Below are positions 8,512 to 17,369 of a stretch of 64,000 nucleotides of DNA, piece after piece. Position 1 is the stretch's first letter, and each line of letters begins with the position of its first letter. The notes beneath the pieces are model-generated. The model did not search any database and had not been told where the DNA came from. It saw only the letters and a list, made by a program, of their open reading frames with translations. This stretch comes from Neobacillus notoginsengisoli. GTDB lineage: Bacteria > Bacillota > Bacilli > Bacillales > Cytobacillaceae. Location: NCBI RefSeq assembly GCF_003515685.1, contig NZ_QWEG01000004.1, positions 1-64,000 of the forward strand. Direction: 5' to 3'. Both the position numbers and the translations under genes were made by a program.

Positions 8512-9185
8512 TCCTCCATGCCTCCCAGCTTTTTCTTCTCCAAAAATTCGTCCACTAAATATTTTTCCATGATTCCGTCTTCAAGATAGGCAACATGTGT
8601 ACAAACCTGTCTAATTTCATCAATATGGTGGGAGGACAGGAAGATTGTTTTACCTGTCAGTGATTTGATGACTTCAAGGATTTCCTTCCGGCCAATCGGA
8701 TCGATGCCGCTTGTCGGTTCATCCAGAATGAGCAAATCAGCATCAGGGTAAAGCGTGATTGCAAGCCCAAGGCGCTGAAGCATTCCTTTTGAGTAATTTT
8801 TCACTTGCTTGTCCCTGTCATCCCACAGGCTTACAGACCTTAGCATTTCCTCCATCCTTGATTCATCCGTTTTTCCGCTGATTGCTTCGGAAAAGAAGGC
8901 CATGTTCTCGGCACCAGTCAGTGACGGGTAGAGAAGAAATTTTTCCGGTAGATAAGATACGGATTTCTTCCATTCCTTGTTCTTTTGGGTTACCTCTTTG
9001 CCATTGATCAGGACCCTTCCTTCGCTGACCGGAAGCTGCCCGAGCATGCTGTTTAAAAGTGTCGACTTCCCGGCGCCATTGCGGCCGACAAGGGCACAGA
9101 CCTCATTTCGATTGATATTTAGATGAATATTTTTTAATACTGTCTTTTTTCCAAATGACTGGGATAGGTTCTCGATTGAAATCAT
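8508..9185 (-). CDS. nosF: Nos ABC transporter ATP-binding protein NosF
   Basis: ATPase partner of NosY in the NosDFY system, which supports assembly of the CuZ centre of nitrous oxide reductase. From ATG 9185 the protein has 225 residues. It shows Walker A GRNGAGKST, signature YSKGMLQRLGLAI, Walker B LLILDEPTSGIDP and the switch His in FLSSHHID. A longer frame to 9284 overlaps nosY by 100 bases. ATG 9185 forms an ATGA overlap with the nosY stop and has GGAGGGTGG upstream, so it is preferred. Confidence 0.9.
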   Translation of the reverse strand: MISIENLSQSFGKKTVLKNIHLNINRNEVCALVGRNGAGKSTLLNSMLGQLPVSEGRVLINGKEVTQKNKEWKKSVSYLPEKFLLYPSLTGAENMAFFSEAISGKTDESRMEEMLRSVSLWDDRDKQVKNYSKGMLQRLGLAITLYPDADLLILDEPTSGIDPIGRKEILEVIKSLTGKTIFLSSHHIDEIRQVCTHVAYLEDGIMEKYLVDEFLEKKKLGGMEE

Positions 9186-9976
9186 TCTCCACCCTCCTTG
9201 CGGTGAAACACTACGGCACCAAGAAATGAAGCGAGCAGCCAGAATGTTGTGCTTCCCAGATAAAAATAGACCGGTTTCGTCCACATGAACGATTGAAGAA
9301 GCCTTGACATATGGCTGAATGAGTACACTTCCAGCCCAGTCTCCAAATAAATCCGAACCGCTTGCATTGGATTCAGGAAGTAGGCCGCTGAAAATAGCTT
9401 TACGTTTTCATGGGTAACGTTTGGCAAAAATGTCAGCAGCAAGAAATCGTGGAGGAAAAAGAAATAGAACCAAATCAGGATTGCGAAACCGATAATCTGC
9501 ATCCTATTCCGGCTGATGCTTCCCACCAAAACTCCAAGTTGCATGAATACAATGACAATAGTGAATACCGAAAGAATAAAAATGCCGTAGCCGGCAAAAT
9601 CAATCCTATAGCTGAATTTTAGTAGAGAGAGATAGAAAAACAGCCAACCAGCCAACGGCAGCAGGAAAACGGTATGAAGTGCCAGGGATTTTTTTAGCAG
9701 GAACGACGGAAAGCTATCTTTTTTTGTCAGCAGCATGACCATTGTTTTCTGTTCCTTTTCCTGAAAAACACTGAATGCACCGGTAAACAGGCATAAAATC
9801 GGAATGAAATAAGTCAATGTATCAAACAAGTTAATCAGGAGGATGTAAAAGCCCTGGTCAAATGGAAGAGAGGAAGTGAACAGCATTCCTGCCGAAACCG
9901 CAATAATGGCGGCCATAGAGAGCCATAGGCCTTTTCCTCTTATCGTTTCCTTCCATTCTTTCCAAATATAATGCAT
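9182..9976 (-). CDS. nosY: Nos ABC transporter permease NosY
   Basis: ABC-2 type membrane permease, 264 residues with about six hydrophobic helices, starting MHYIWKEWKETIRGKG. It pairs with NosF and with the periplasm-side/extracytoplasmic NosD in delivering sulfur or copper for the tetranuclear CuZ site; the transported species is still debated. It overlaps the end of nosD by 37 bp and has GGGAG nine bases before the ATG. It is identified by position and topology more than by sequence motif. Confidence 0.87.
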   Translation of the reverse strand: MHYIWKEWKETIRGKGLWLSMAAIIAVSAGMLFTSSLPFDQGFYILLINLFDTLTYFIPILCLFTGAFSVFQEKEQKTMVMLLTKKDSFPSFLLKKSLALHTVFLLPLAGWLFFYLSLLKFSYRIDFAGYGIFILSVFTIVIVFMQLGVLVGSISRNRMQIIGFAILIWFYFFFLHDFLLLTFLPNVTHENVKLFSAAYFLNPMQAVRIYLETGLEVYSFSHMSRLLQSFMWTKPVYFYLGSTTFWLLASFLGAVVFHRKEGGE

Positions 9977-11289
9977 AGCCGATATCTCCCTTTTGAAAAA
10001 AGTAAGATGCCAATGAGGAACAGCCCTGTAATCAAAATCCGGGAAGGGTTGGCGGTTCCGCCGCTACCAACAAGGGGATGGGCATCCTCAAACATCACTT
10101 CTTCCCCGTTTAGAAAGCTGTTCAACTTTTCATAGATTTTCAGTGCCGGACTCTTTAGAAAAAGATAGGTTAGTTCCTGGTCTTCGAGCAATTCATAAAG
10201 AGATGAGCGGTAGGTTATTGGAAAATCCCCAGTTCTGTCTTGGTCCAGGTCGACAAGCGGAAAGGAACTGCCCCAATCATTGCCTCTATCGGCCAGGTTC
10301 CAAAAGTTATTCACGCCTTGGCCGCCAAGTGTTACTGCGGGGATGATATTTTCAGAAATTGTGTTTTCTGTGAATATATGTTGACTGGAACTGGCCCAAA
10401 GCTCAACGCCAATTTGGTTCTGGACGATTCGGTTTTCCCGGACTGTCGTACGGTTAGCCTGGTCGGAATAGATTCCCCGCTGATTTAGATAGAACGTATT
10501 GTTTTCAATAACAATATCATTGGTCTGCTGCAGCAAAACACCGAAGGATCGGTTGCCATAGTTGAAAATAAATTGATTGTTTGCAAGTTTAATATCATTT
10601 GACATCATAAGTGCGGCGCCGCCTGTATTGAAAGCGAATGTATTTCCGCTGAAGCGGTTTGAGTGCGAGTACATATAATGAAGGCCATAGCGGGTCCGGC
10701 TTATTTCATTGTCTAGAATCGTATTTCCATTGGAATAATCAAAGTACATTCCATCGCGGCTTCCTTCGATTGTATTGCCGGTTATCATATTCCCATTCGA
10801 GTAATAGACTTGGATTCCGTTTCCTTGACCGGCAACTTCACCGTCCGCAAACCCGAGTATATGATTGTTTTTCAAGGTATTGTGATAGGCCTTGCTCAAA
10901 TAAATGCCATGAAAGACATCATGGATATAGACATTTTCAATTGTGTTGCCGTTCGAGAACACTTTTATTCCCGCATATTCTTCCGGAGCTGTCCGGTCCA
11001 TGCTTCCATTTGTAACTGTAAGATTGGCGATTGTGACACCCGGCGCCTTGATGGAAATAACGTTCCCATCGCCGTCACCTTTAATGACTGTGCCTTTTGT
11101 TCCTGAGATCTTTATACTGTTCGTTATGACAAGGTTTCCTTCGTATGTGATTCCTTCAAGAGTCAAACTTTCTCCCTCTTCAAGGGCATCAATTTTGCTC
11201 TGCAAATCGCCAGGTGCAGCAAATGACTTTTCAGGGCCCAAGGCGATACATGACAGGAATATGAAGAGAATGAGAAGTTTTTTCATCAT
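9940..11289 (-). CDS. nosD: NosD, extracytoplasmic beta-helix copper-site assembly protein
   Basis: Right-handed parallel beta-helix protein of the CASH family needed for CuZ maturation of NosZ. After a signal peptide (about residues 2-25) the chain is built of repeated rungs such as NTIENVYIHDVFHGIYLSKA and GNTILDNEISRTRYGLHYMYSH from about residue 60 to 340. A C-terminal hydrophobic helix (ILITGLFLIGILLF) anchors it in the membrane. ATG 11289 overlaps the nosB stop. A start further upstream (11310) would lie inside nosB and is not preferred. At about 450 residues it is full length. Confidence 0.9.
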   Translation of the reverse strand: MMKKLLILFIFLSCIALGPEKSFAAPGDLQSKIDALEEGESLTLEGITYEGNLVITNSIKISGTKGTVIKGDGDGNVISIKAPGVTIANLTVTNGSMDRTAPEEYAGIKVFSNGNTIENVYIHDVFHGIYLSKAYHNTLKNNHILGFADGEVAGQGNGIQVYYSNGNMITGNTIEGSRDGMYFDYSNGNTILDNEISRTRYGLHYMYSHSNRFSGNTFAFNTGGAALMMSNDIKLANNQFIFNYGNRSFGVLLQQTNDIVIENNTFYLNQRGIYSDQANRTTVRENRIVQNQIGVELWASSSQHIFTENTISENIIPAVTLGGQGVNNFWNLADRGNDWGSSFPLVDLDQDRTGDFPITYRSSLYELLEDQELTYLFLKSPALKIYEKLNSFLNGEEVMFEDAHPLVGSGGTANPSRILITGLFLIGILLFSKGRYRLCIIFGKNGRKR

Positions 11290-11855
11290 GATGTTTTCCG
11301 GTCCTTCCATAAAGGAATCAGAATCAGGACAAATGCTGCAAGAACAAGGTAGGTGCCGTTGTCCAGATAACTATTTGTAATAAAGTTGGCAAGTTTGTTT
11401 TCTCCAATCATTGGCGGGATGAACGGTTCAATTGTGATGGGGGCAGTCGGGCTCAAATTGGTGCCAAAGTTCTTCAGCCAGCGGTTCAAATCATAAACGC
11501 CTAGACTTCCGCCGACCACAAACAGGGTGATAAGGCCATATAAAATGGCTTTTTTTCGCAAAATCGCAGTCAGCAACGTTATGCCTGCCAGTCCCCAGAT
11601 TAAATACTTCACATAGGACAATTCAGGAAAATTTTCTTCACTGAATTCGGCCATCCCAATGTAGTGGTTCAACCCGTTGACAATATCTATTTCCCCTTCC
11701 AACTTGTCAGGGTAAACAATAATATCCAAACCTTCAGGGTATTGCGGGGCAATAAAATTCATCCCCCACCATGGAAAGTATGCTGAAAGAAATATGAGTG
11801 AAGCCGCCGCAATTAAAAGAGCGGAGGATAGAAGAGACAGTTTCTTCCTTTTCAT
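11286..11855 (-). CDS. nosB: NosB-like membrane protein of clade II nos operons
   Basis: A 189-residue membrane protein with hydrophobic helices near residues 10-28, 88-104, 108-125 and 168-184, and an extracytoplasmic segment between the first two. Clade II (Sec-exported) nitrous oxide reductase genes are typically followed by a small membrane protein gene, nosB, found only in that clade. Position and size fit. Its molecular role is not established. The name rests on context, not on a recognisable motif. A hairpin precedes it. Confidence 0.68.
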   Translation of the reverse strand: MKRKKLSLLSSALLIAAASLIFLSAYFPWWGMNFIAPQYPEGLDIIVYPDKLEGEIDIVNGLNHYIGMAEFSEENFPELSYVKYLIWGLAGITLLTAILRKKAILYGLITLFVVGGSLGVYDLNRWLKNFGTNLSPTAPITIEPFIPPMIGENKLANFITNSYLDNGTYLVLAAFVLILIPLWKDRKTS

Positions 11856-11885
11856 TATGCATCACCTTTCTATTAAACAGCGAAA

Positions 11886-11909
11886 GGTATCAGATTTTGG
11901 CCTGATACC
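11886..11909 (-). promoter_or_regulatory. Intercistronic hairpin between nosZ and nosB
   Basis: GGTATCAG and CTGATACC are perfect 8-base inverted copies around an 8-base loop in the 76-bp gap after nosZ. It could partly terminate transcription or protect the nosZ 3' end, giving more NosZ than assembly proteins. It lacks a strong T tract. Confidence 0.55.
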
Positions 11910-11931
11910 GTCCGCTGATTGTTCCGGTCTC

Positions 11932-13803
11932 TTACTGTTTCGGCTTTACAAGGAAGTACCCTGTCATTTCCTGGTGAAGCGCGGAGCAGAAGTTTGTGCA
12001 GTAAAGCGGGAAGGTTCCTGCCTTATCAGCCGTAAAGGATATCGTACTGGTTTGACCAGGCTGCACCTCTATATTCATGTCATAGCTGTTAATGGCAAAC
12101 CCATGGGTAATATCCTGGTCAAAGTCGATATTGGTCAGATGAATAACGACTTTATCACCTTCGCTCACTTCGATTTGGTCAGGGCGTTTTGCTTTTGCAT
12201 CGAAGATAAACTTGGAACGCATCGCAATCCCGTACACATGAACTTCATTGCCTTTACGGACAATTTTCGTGTCTTCCTGTTTATAGACAGCATCCTTATT
12301 CTTTTCATCTTTTGGATAAACGGATATCGTTTTAATTTTGTCAGCCTTTATCATTTGAGCGTAGTGCGGCTCGGGATTGACTGGCGCAGATTGAATGACT
12401 TCCATCTTTTTGCCGGACAGGTCGATTAGTTGCATGGATTCAGGATGGGAAGGCCCGACTGACAGGTAACTGTCTTTTGCAATCTTATTCAAGGCAATGA
12501 TATATTTTCCATCAGGTGCTACAGTATCGCCTTCCGCAGCAACAGAATGGCCAGGCGAGTACTGGACTGGTACACGGTCAAGGGTTTCGCCTGTATTTGG
12601 GTCCCATTTTACAATCTCGGAGGAAATGAACATCGTCGTGTACGCCATACCTTTATCATCGAACTGGGTATGAAGCGGTCCAAGCGCATTTTCGGGATTC
12701 ACTTCACGTTCCATGACCGAATCGTAATTCAGGACAGGCAGGCCATTGCGTTCCCCCTTGAAGTCCTTATTTTCAATGGCTTTAAATGCTTTTTCAAAAG
12801 AAAACACAGTCATCGCAGGAGCAAGCTTGCCTGATGCAATAAAGTATTTTCCGTCTGGAGTGACGTCAACACCGTGAGGAGACTTTGCAACTGGAACAAG
12901 ATAAATGCCCCCTTTATGTTTTTCAGGGAAAATCATTTTTTGGCCGGTTACTGTATCGTACTTGCCTTCTTTGACCATCTTCTCCAGCTCTCTCCAATTA
13001 AAAAGAACAATATAGTCACGGTCAGCCTGGGAGGCATTGATTTCTAGATTTGTAGTCGCTTCTTCAGTATTGTAGGTCGTCATGACAGCCCAATCTTTCG
13101 ATATCTTCTTGCCAGCGTCGGAAAGGTCGAACGACCAAGGCGGAAGGGCTACCTGGTAGCTGATATTCAGCTTTTCTTTTTTCTCATCAAAGGTAACGGC
13201 GGACATAACCCCGCGGTATTTCTCGCTGTAGTCGTCGAGTTCGGCATACTCGCTGCCGATTGGCACAGCAAACCGTGTCGGAAGGAACATATACTCTGTA
13301 TTTTCTGTTACAAATGCGGCACAATGAGGTCCGCTTGTATTTGGCACGTTAATAATGTCGCGAACTGTGAACGTTTCCAGATTCATGACCGCAGCCCGGC
13401 TGTTTCCGACATCAGTGGCAAACATGTACTTTCCATCATAGTCCCCGTTTGTTTCCGAGAAAGCCGGGTGATGGAGATCGCCCCATGTATAGTCGCCGAG
13501 CATTTTCTTTGAGTGATCGTCCCAACCATAGCCTGTTGCGGAATCCTGTGAAAACACAGGCACGGTCCGAATATGCCTCATTGAAGGAACACCATAGATG
13601 AACATCTGGCCGGAGTGGCCGCCTGAAGCAAATAAATAATATTCATCCTTTTCTCCAAAAGGAACATATACTTTTTCAGCGTTTGTTTTTGCATGGGCTG
13701 ATTGTCGTTCTGTTTTAACGCTTTGCGAGAAGTCGCCAAAAAATAGTGTTGCTGCCGTGAATCCTGCGAGAAGCCCCGATGCTGCTGGGATCCATTTTTT
13801 CAT
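11932..13803 (-). CDS. nosZ: Nitrous oxide reductase, clade II (Sec-type signal)
   Basis: Multicopper enzyme reducing N2O to N2 outside the cytoplasmic membrane, the last step of denitrification. 623 residues: a simple hydrophobic N-terminus without a twin-arginine motif marks the Sec-dependent clade II. The seven-bladed propeller carries CuZ His ligands, including GDLHHPAF (His111, His112), SGPHCAAF (His160), KSPHGVD, GPLHTQF and SPGHS. The C-terminal cupredoxin domain has the CuA site YCTNFCSALHQEM (Cys602, Cys606, His610, Met613). ATG 13803 has AGAGGTG upstream. It lies 57 bp behind nosC. All expected ligands appear present. Confidence 0.97.
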   Translation of the reverse strand: MKKWIPAASGLLAGFTAATLFFGDFSQSVKTERQSAHAKTNAEKVYVPFGEKDEYYLFASGGHSGQMFIYGVPSMRHIRTVPVFSQDSATGYGWDDHSKKMLGDYTWGDLHHPAFSETNGDYDGKYMFATDVGNSRAAVMNLETFTVRDIINVPNTSGPHCAAFVTENTEYMFLPTRFAVPIGSEYAELDDYSEKYRGVMSAVTFDEKKEKLNISYQVALPPWSFDLSDAGKKISKDWAVMTTYNTEEATTNLEINASQADRDYIVLFNWRELEKMVKEGKYDTVTGQKMIFPEKHKGGIYLVPVAKSPHGVDVTPDGKYFIASGKLAPAMTVFSFEKAFKAIENKDFKGERNGLPVLNYDSVMEREVNPENALGPLHTQFDDKGMAYTTMFISSEIVKWDPNTGETLDRVPVQYSPGHSVAAEGDTVAPDGKYIIALNKIAKDSYLSVGPSHPESMQLIDLSGKKMEVIQSAPVNPEPHYAQMIKADKIKTISVYPKDEKNKDAVYKQEDTKIVRKGNEVHVYGIAMRSKFIFDAKAKRPDQIEVSEGDKVVIHLTNIDFDQDITHGFAINSYDMNIEVQPGQTSTISFTADKAGTFPLYCTNFCSALHQEMTGYFLVKPKQ

Positions 13804-13860
13804 GAATGCTTCACCTCTTTTAGGTAAGTTTTTGTGGGAAAGTATGGATTATCTATTAAG

Positions 13861-14313
13861 CTATTTTTTTTCGGATGCCTTTTTCAGCAGGTCGGCAATT
13901 TCTGTGATTTCCTCGTCCTTTAACGGGCTTCCGGCAATGACACTGGACATGACCGCAGACGTCGGCTCTTTTAGAAACTCTGCAAGTGGTTTTCCGTGTT
14001 TGTCCTCAACGTTTTCATAGGCCTGGGATAAATCCGGGCCTGTCGCGCTGCCCTGGAGTTTCAGGCCGTTCACAGCATGGCAGCCTAGGCAGCCCTTCGT
14101 TGACAGAATTTCGGTGTCAGCTGATGCTGTTGGGGCTTCTGTAGGTTCTGAGCTTGGAGTTTTCGTTTCTGGCTGTTCATTCTCCTTAGGTGAGGTCTGT
14201 TCGTTTTGCGAGGCGGCAGTATCCTTTTGCCCGCCAATGATTTCAAAAACTACATAACCAAAGCCCAGTCCGATAAACACACAGATGACAAATGTTACTA
14301 ATGACCTTTTCAA
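13861..14313 (-). CDS. nosC: Membrane-anchored cytochrome c (NosC type)
   Basis: A 150-residue protein with an N-terminal helix (about residues 4-26) that probably stays as a membrane anchor. A low-complexity Glu/Thr/Pro/Ser linker (about 32-66) leads to a small class I cytochrome c domain with the haem motif CLGCH near 75-79 and the axial Met probably in AVMSSVIAGSP. The likely role is passing electrons to the CuA site of NosZ. The start is TTG 14313 with AAGGAGGGGG upstream. It is the first gene of the operon. Confidence 0.87.
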   Translation of the reverse strand: MKRSLVTFVICVFIGLGFGYVVFEIIGGQKDTAASQNEQTSPKENEQPETKTPSSEPTEAPTASADTEILSTKGCLGCHAVNGLKLQGSATGPDLSQAYENVEDKHGKPLAEFLKEPTSAVMSSVIAGSPLKDEEITEIADLLKKASEKK

Positions 14314-14342
14314 ATTTCCCCCTCCTTTGTTCTAGCAATTTC

Positions 14343-14385
14343 ATTCTAAAATAGCTGAATGGAAGAAATTGTGACGTACGACACA
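14343..14385 (-). promoter_or_regulatory. Fnr-type promoter of the nos operon
   Basis: TGTGACGTACGACACA (14370-14385) matches the Bacillus Fnr/CRP box TGTGA-N6-TCACA in nine of ten positions. On the minus strand TAGAAT (14348-14343) forms a -10, which puts the start near 14336. The box centre is then at -41.5, the position of class II Fnr activation. This predicts induction under oxygen limitation. The fnr gene is not in the window. Confidence 0.75.
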
Positions 14386-14579
14386 CCTAAATTTGAAAAA
14401 TGTGAAGATTTTGTGAAGGTGCAATAAAAGGGAGACAATATGAAGCTCGTGTGTAGACTCAAAAAAATAACGGTTCGAAAGTGGGAAATTTTTTTGAAAA
14501 GTGTGGAAAGAATCACATCGTGCGCTTCCGGGCCACGGTAAAATCAGAAATGAATCATAAAATGGAAGGGGATGGTTCT

Positions 14580-14897
14580 TTGTTGAAGTTTTTGGTTTTT
14601 ATTTTAATTCCTGTTACCCTGGTTGTGCTGGCAATATTTATTGAAGGCCTTTTGGAGTTGTACAAGCTTAAACGAGAAGAAGAGAACAGTTTGGCCAGAG
14701 AAGGAATGGAAGGCTATTTGGATCAACAGTTTGGATATAAAAAGGTGAGAGTATTCAAAAAAATCTATGACGCCGAAGGGGCTGTCCGATATATGGTTTA
14801 TCTACCGTCCTACGAATGGTTCAAGGCGCCAAATTATCAATGGTATGAAGTCTTTTCAACTGAACAAGGATACAAGCATTGTGAAATTGAGAGATGA
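14580..14897 (+). CDS. Small single-pass membrane protein, unknown function
   Basis: About 105 residues from TTG 14580, chosen because AAGGGG lies eight bases upstream. ATG 14562 and ATG 14481 are in frame but lack such a site. It has one hydrophobic helix near the N-terminus (FLVFILIPVTLVVLAIFI) and a charged extracytoplasmic part with EGYLDQQFGYKKVRVFKK and YMVYLPSYEW. It resembles short Bacillus proteins of unknown function (DUF3139-like), but I do not recognise it firmly. It is divergent from the nos operon, sharing the region with the Fnr box, and is followed by a strong terminator. Confidence 0.6.
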   Translation: MLKFLVFILIPVTLVVLAIFIEGLLELYKLKREEENSLAREGMEGYLDQQFGYKKVRVFKKIYDAEGAVRYMVYLPSYEWFKAPNYQWYEVFSTEQGYKHCEIER

Positions 14898-14971
14898 TTT
14901 CCTGGTTCGGCATCGGTGCCGAAGTCCGGTTACTTTTTGGGCTCCAAACTTAACGTAAAACAGTTACTGCC

Positions 14972-15010
14972 AAAAAAGCAACGATCTCCTTGGTGAGGAT
15001 CGTTGCTTTT
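14972..15010. terminator. Strong hairpin terminator
   Basis: AAAAGCAACGATC pairs with GATCGTTGCTTTT around an 11-base loop. It is symmetric enough to act in both directions. Confidence 0.85.
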
Positions 15011-15423
15011 GATTCCGTCCTAAATTTTCCGTTTATTCCATCGTGTTAAGAGTTAATTAGCAATAAATTCAGTGATGCAATAAATACTTTATGGAATAAG
15101 GAAAGGATTGGGAGTTCTATGGATTTAGTTCATGGATCTTTCAGTCCCTTTTTTGAGGGGAGATTTAATTTGTACTTGAAGTTAAGTATTATTATTTTTA
15201 AATTTTTGGTAAATTCAGCAATGATTGTTCATAAATCTGATAAAGTAAGGAGAGTAGGTGATAATTTCCATTAATATACAATGATCAAGAATTATCATAT
15301 GATTGGTAAAGCAACGATTGCAATGATGAATCTACTCATGATATAGAAACGCGCATACAAAGATCTAGTATCCGCGTTAATTGTATATAGAAAAGCATGC
15401 AAAACAAAAAGAAGTAACAGCCC
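15011..15423. other. AT-rich intergenic region, no gene seen
   Basis: No ORF, RNA gene or repeat that I can support. It is the downstream side of the minus-strand pair that follows. Confidence 0.5.
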
Positions 15424-15936
15424 TCATTGAGTGGGTATAATCGATGAGTGCTTTACTTCATTTTGTAAGGACTGTAGAGCTCCTTTTCCGAAGAAGTCAC
15501 GGGCTTTATTGGCTATTTCAATTAACATTTCATCATTTTTCCGTAATGTCTCACGTATACGACTTATTAATTGGAGAGCATTTTCACCAGTAATTTGCTT
15601 AGCGACACGTTCAAGGAGTACTTTTGCATCGACCGAATATTTGTGGGCAAAGCTATGACACATGACCATATTCTTCCGAAGGACATTAGAGTATTCTCCT
15701 GAAAAAGCCCGGCGAATACAGCCCCGGATTCCAGCGTAACCGTATGATATTTCAGAGACTGCCCGATAAAAAAGAACCATTCCATCAGCATGACTCGATT
15801 CCGGGTTTAAACGCAGCTCACTAACTAACGAGACTAAATGCCGTACAATCACTTTACCTGACTCAGTTGCGTTCCACCAATCTAATAAACGATGCTGATC
15901 ATCCGCACTCATACCTAGCGTTTGTGTATAAGGCAT
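15424..15936 (-). CDS. Unrecognised protein, paralogue of the upstream gene
   Basis: A 170-residue soluble protein, mostly helical, with no signal peptide. I do not recognise it. The stretch AVSEISYGYAGIRG (about 59-72) lines up with SVADIGYGFDAVQG of the preceding gene. The C-terminal IEIANKARDFFGKG lines up with IKEANRLGQELLGR, and overall lengths are similar, so the two are diverged copies. It lies 24 bp after its partner, with GGAGGGAG before the ATG, so the two are co-transcribed. No nuclease, kinase or DNA-binding motif is visible. Confidence 0.6.
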   Translation of the reverse strand: MPYTQTLGMSADDQHRLLDWWNATESGKVIVRHLVSLVSELRLNPESSHADGMVLFYRAVSEISYGYAGIRGCIRRAFSGEYSNVLRKNMVMCHSFAHKYSVDAKVLLERVAKQITGENALQLISRIRETLRKNDEMLIEIANKARDFFGKGALQSLQNEVKHSSIIPTQ

Positions 15937-15960
15937 TTTTCTCCCTCCAATGTAATCCTC

Positions 15961-16455
15961 TTAAAGTCGCGGAATTGCTTGAACGTTCTCGATACGTTTG
16001 CGAACGATTTCCCAGTCGCGACCAAGGAGTTCTTGGCCCAGTCTGTTGGCTTCTTTAATCCAAGTTGAGATTTGATTATTTAAATATCTACTTTGCACGA
16101 CCAAGTAAGACACATCTGAAGATGCATCTTTAACAGCCAGTTCAAAATTAGGACTTAATTGTTTTTCGCTAATCCGCAATGTATCAAGATCGAACACCAG
16201 CATCTCTTTTTCAAAAGGCATTCGTTCCCCTTTAAGAAGACGTTGAGTGGTTCCTTGTACTGCATCGAATCCATATCCAATATCGGCTACGGAAGCATGA
16301 TATGGATTAAGGCCAGGAGCAGTACGTAAGGAGGGAATAGATCGAAATCCTGTAGTAATGGAGCATACCACTTCTTTAGCGGCCATTCCTTTTTCTAAAG
16401 CAGAATGTATGGCATTTAGATAATAGTCTCTATGGGGGTTCATTTTTAGTGTCAT
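15961..16455 (-). CDS. Unrecognised protein, first gene of a paralogous pair
   Basis: A 164-residue soluble helical protein. The motif VADIGYGFDAVQG near residues 56-68 is shared with the next gene (V-[AS]-[DE]-I-x-Y-G-[FY]). The middle is relatively conserved, while the N-terminal 45 residues are not. The start ATG 16455 has GTGAGGGATGAG upstream. The pair is isolated, with 500 bp of gene-free DNA on one side and 900 bp on the other, which suggests a transferred cassette. Partner proteins in a complex would fit, but no function can be given. Confidence 0.6.
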   Translation of the reverse strand: MTLKMNPHRDYYLNAIHSALEKGMAAKEVVCSITTGFRSIPSLRTAPGLNPYHASVADIGYGFDAVQGTTQRLLKGERMPFEKEMLVFDLDTLRISEKQLSPNFELAVKDASSDVSYLVVQSRYLNNQISTWIKEANRLGQELLGRDWEIVRKRIENVQAIPRL

Positions 16456-17369
16456 TTACTCATCCCTCACTTTATTTCTAACAGTGTACCAATCATTTTA
16501 TTTAAAAGAGAAAGACCTATCTTTACCTTATATGTATATTGTCAAATAAAGAAAATGCTCCAATTTACAAAAGCAATGGAGCAATACCGTTGTCAATAGA
16601 TAAAATTATTTATTAAATGGGCTCCTGGCTTTTGACTATTCGTTTTGAGAGAAGCTCATCAACTAAATTATCCAAAAAGTGACAGAGTAATTAGTTCCAA
16701 AAGAACTTGACGTAAAAGTTAGAATAATGTAAAATAATATAGTTGTTTTCAGGGTTCTGCATCAAATCCTCTCCCCTATCAAACATTGATTATTATAGTT
16801 CACTTTAATCTTTATTTTCCTGATGAATGGAAAGTTTTTAGATGACGGCCTCCTTTGCCACCCCCTTAAAGTTACACCCAACCTTCATTATTAAACAAAA
16901 CCGCAAAACCATTTCCTCGGTTGTTTTGTATGTCCTACCAAAATAAGTTTCTATTAAAATGAGCAGGGCCATCCGCAACAATTAGATTGAGGTGGTTGAC
17001 CTTCACCTCCCTATCTTCATTTAACTTATATAAACACTTTTTTTCGTCCTATATGAATGTTGGTTAGGACTGTGCTGATCTCTTTTCGGAAGCATTTGAG
17101 TTTTTTGTTTTGCTGAAATGAATAAACTTTATTCTTGATAGACAAATTAAATATACATTGCTGGCCACTGCGAAGAGGGGCTAAGTGATGGAACGATTTT
17201 ATGCGCTAGTTTATTTTTTTCTAGCGGGGCGTGGCAAGGTCACATTCTCTTTCCTATCCTCATCATTCATCCTTTTAAATGTTGAGTGAAATGATTCATC
17301 AGAAAATAAAGCTGATTCTTTATTTTAGCCGGCTTCCGGTGAAATGATTATGGAGAAGAGGTAGAATGG
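16456..17369. other. 914-bp AT-rich region without a supported gene
   Basis: There is no ORF over about 35 codons with a ribosome binding site. A frame from 17188 (MERFYALVYFFLAGRG, 33 codons) is the best small candidate but has no clear support. A hairpin TGCTCCA...TGGAGCA lies near 16555-16582. On the minus strand TTGACA near 16536-16541 may be the -35 of the 16455 gene. The region may hold remnants of lost genes. Confidence 0.4.

Noticed and set aside
10943-11380. Plus-strand open frame opposite nosD/nosB
   Set aside because: It lies antisense to well-supported genes, has no ribosome binding site and has the composition of a reverse-strand shadow.
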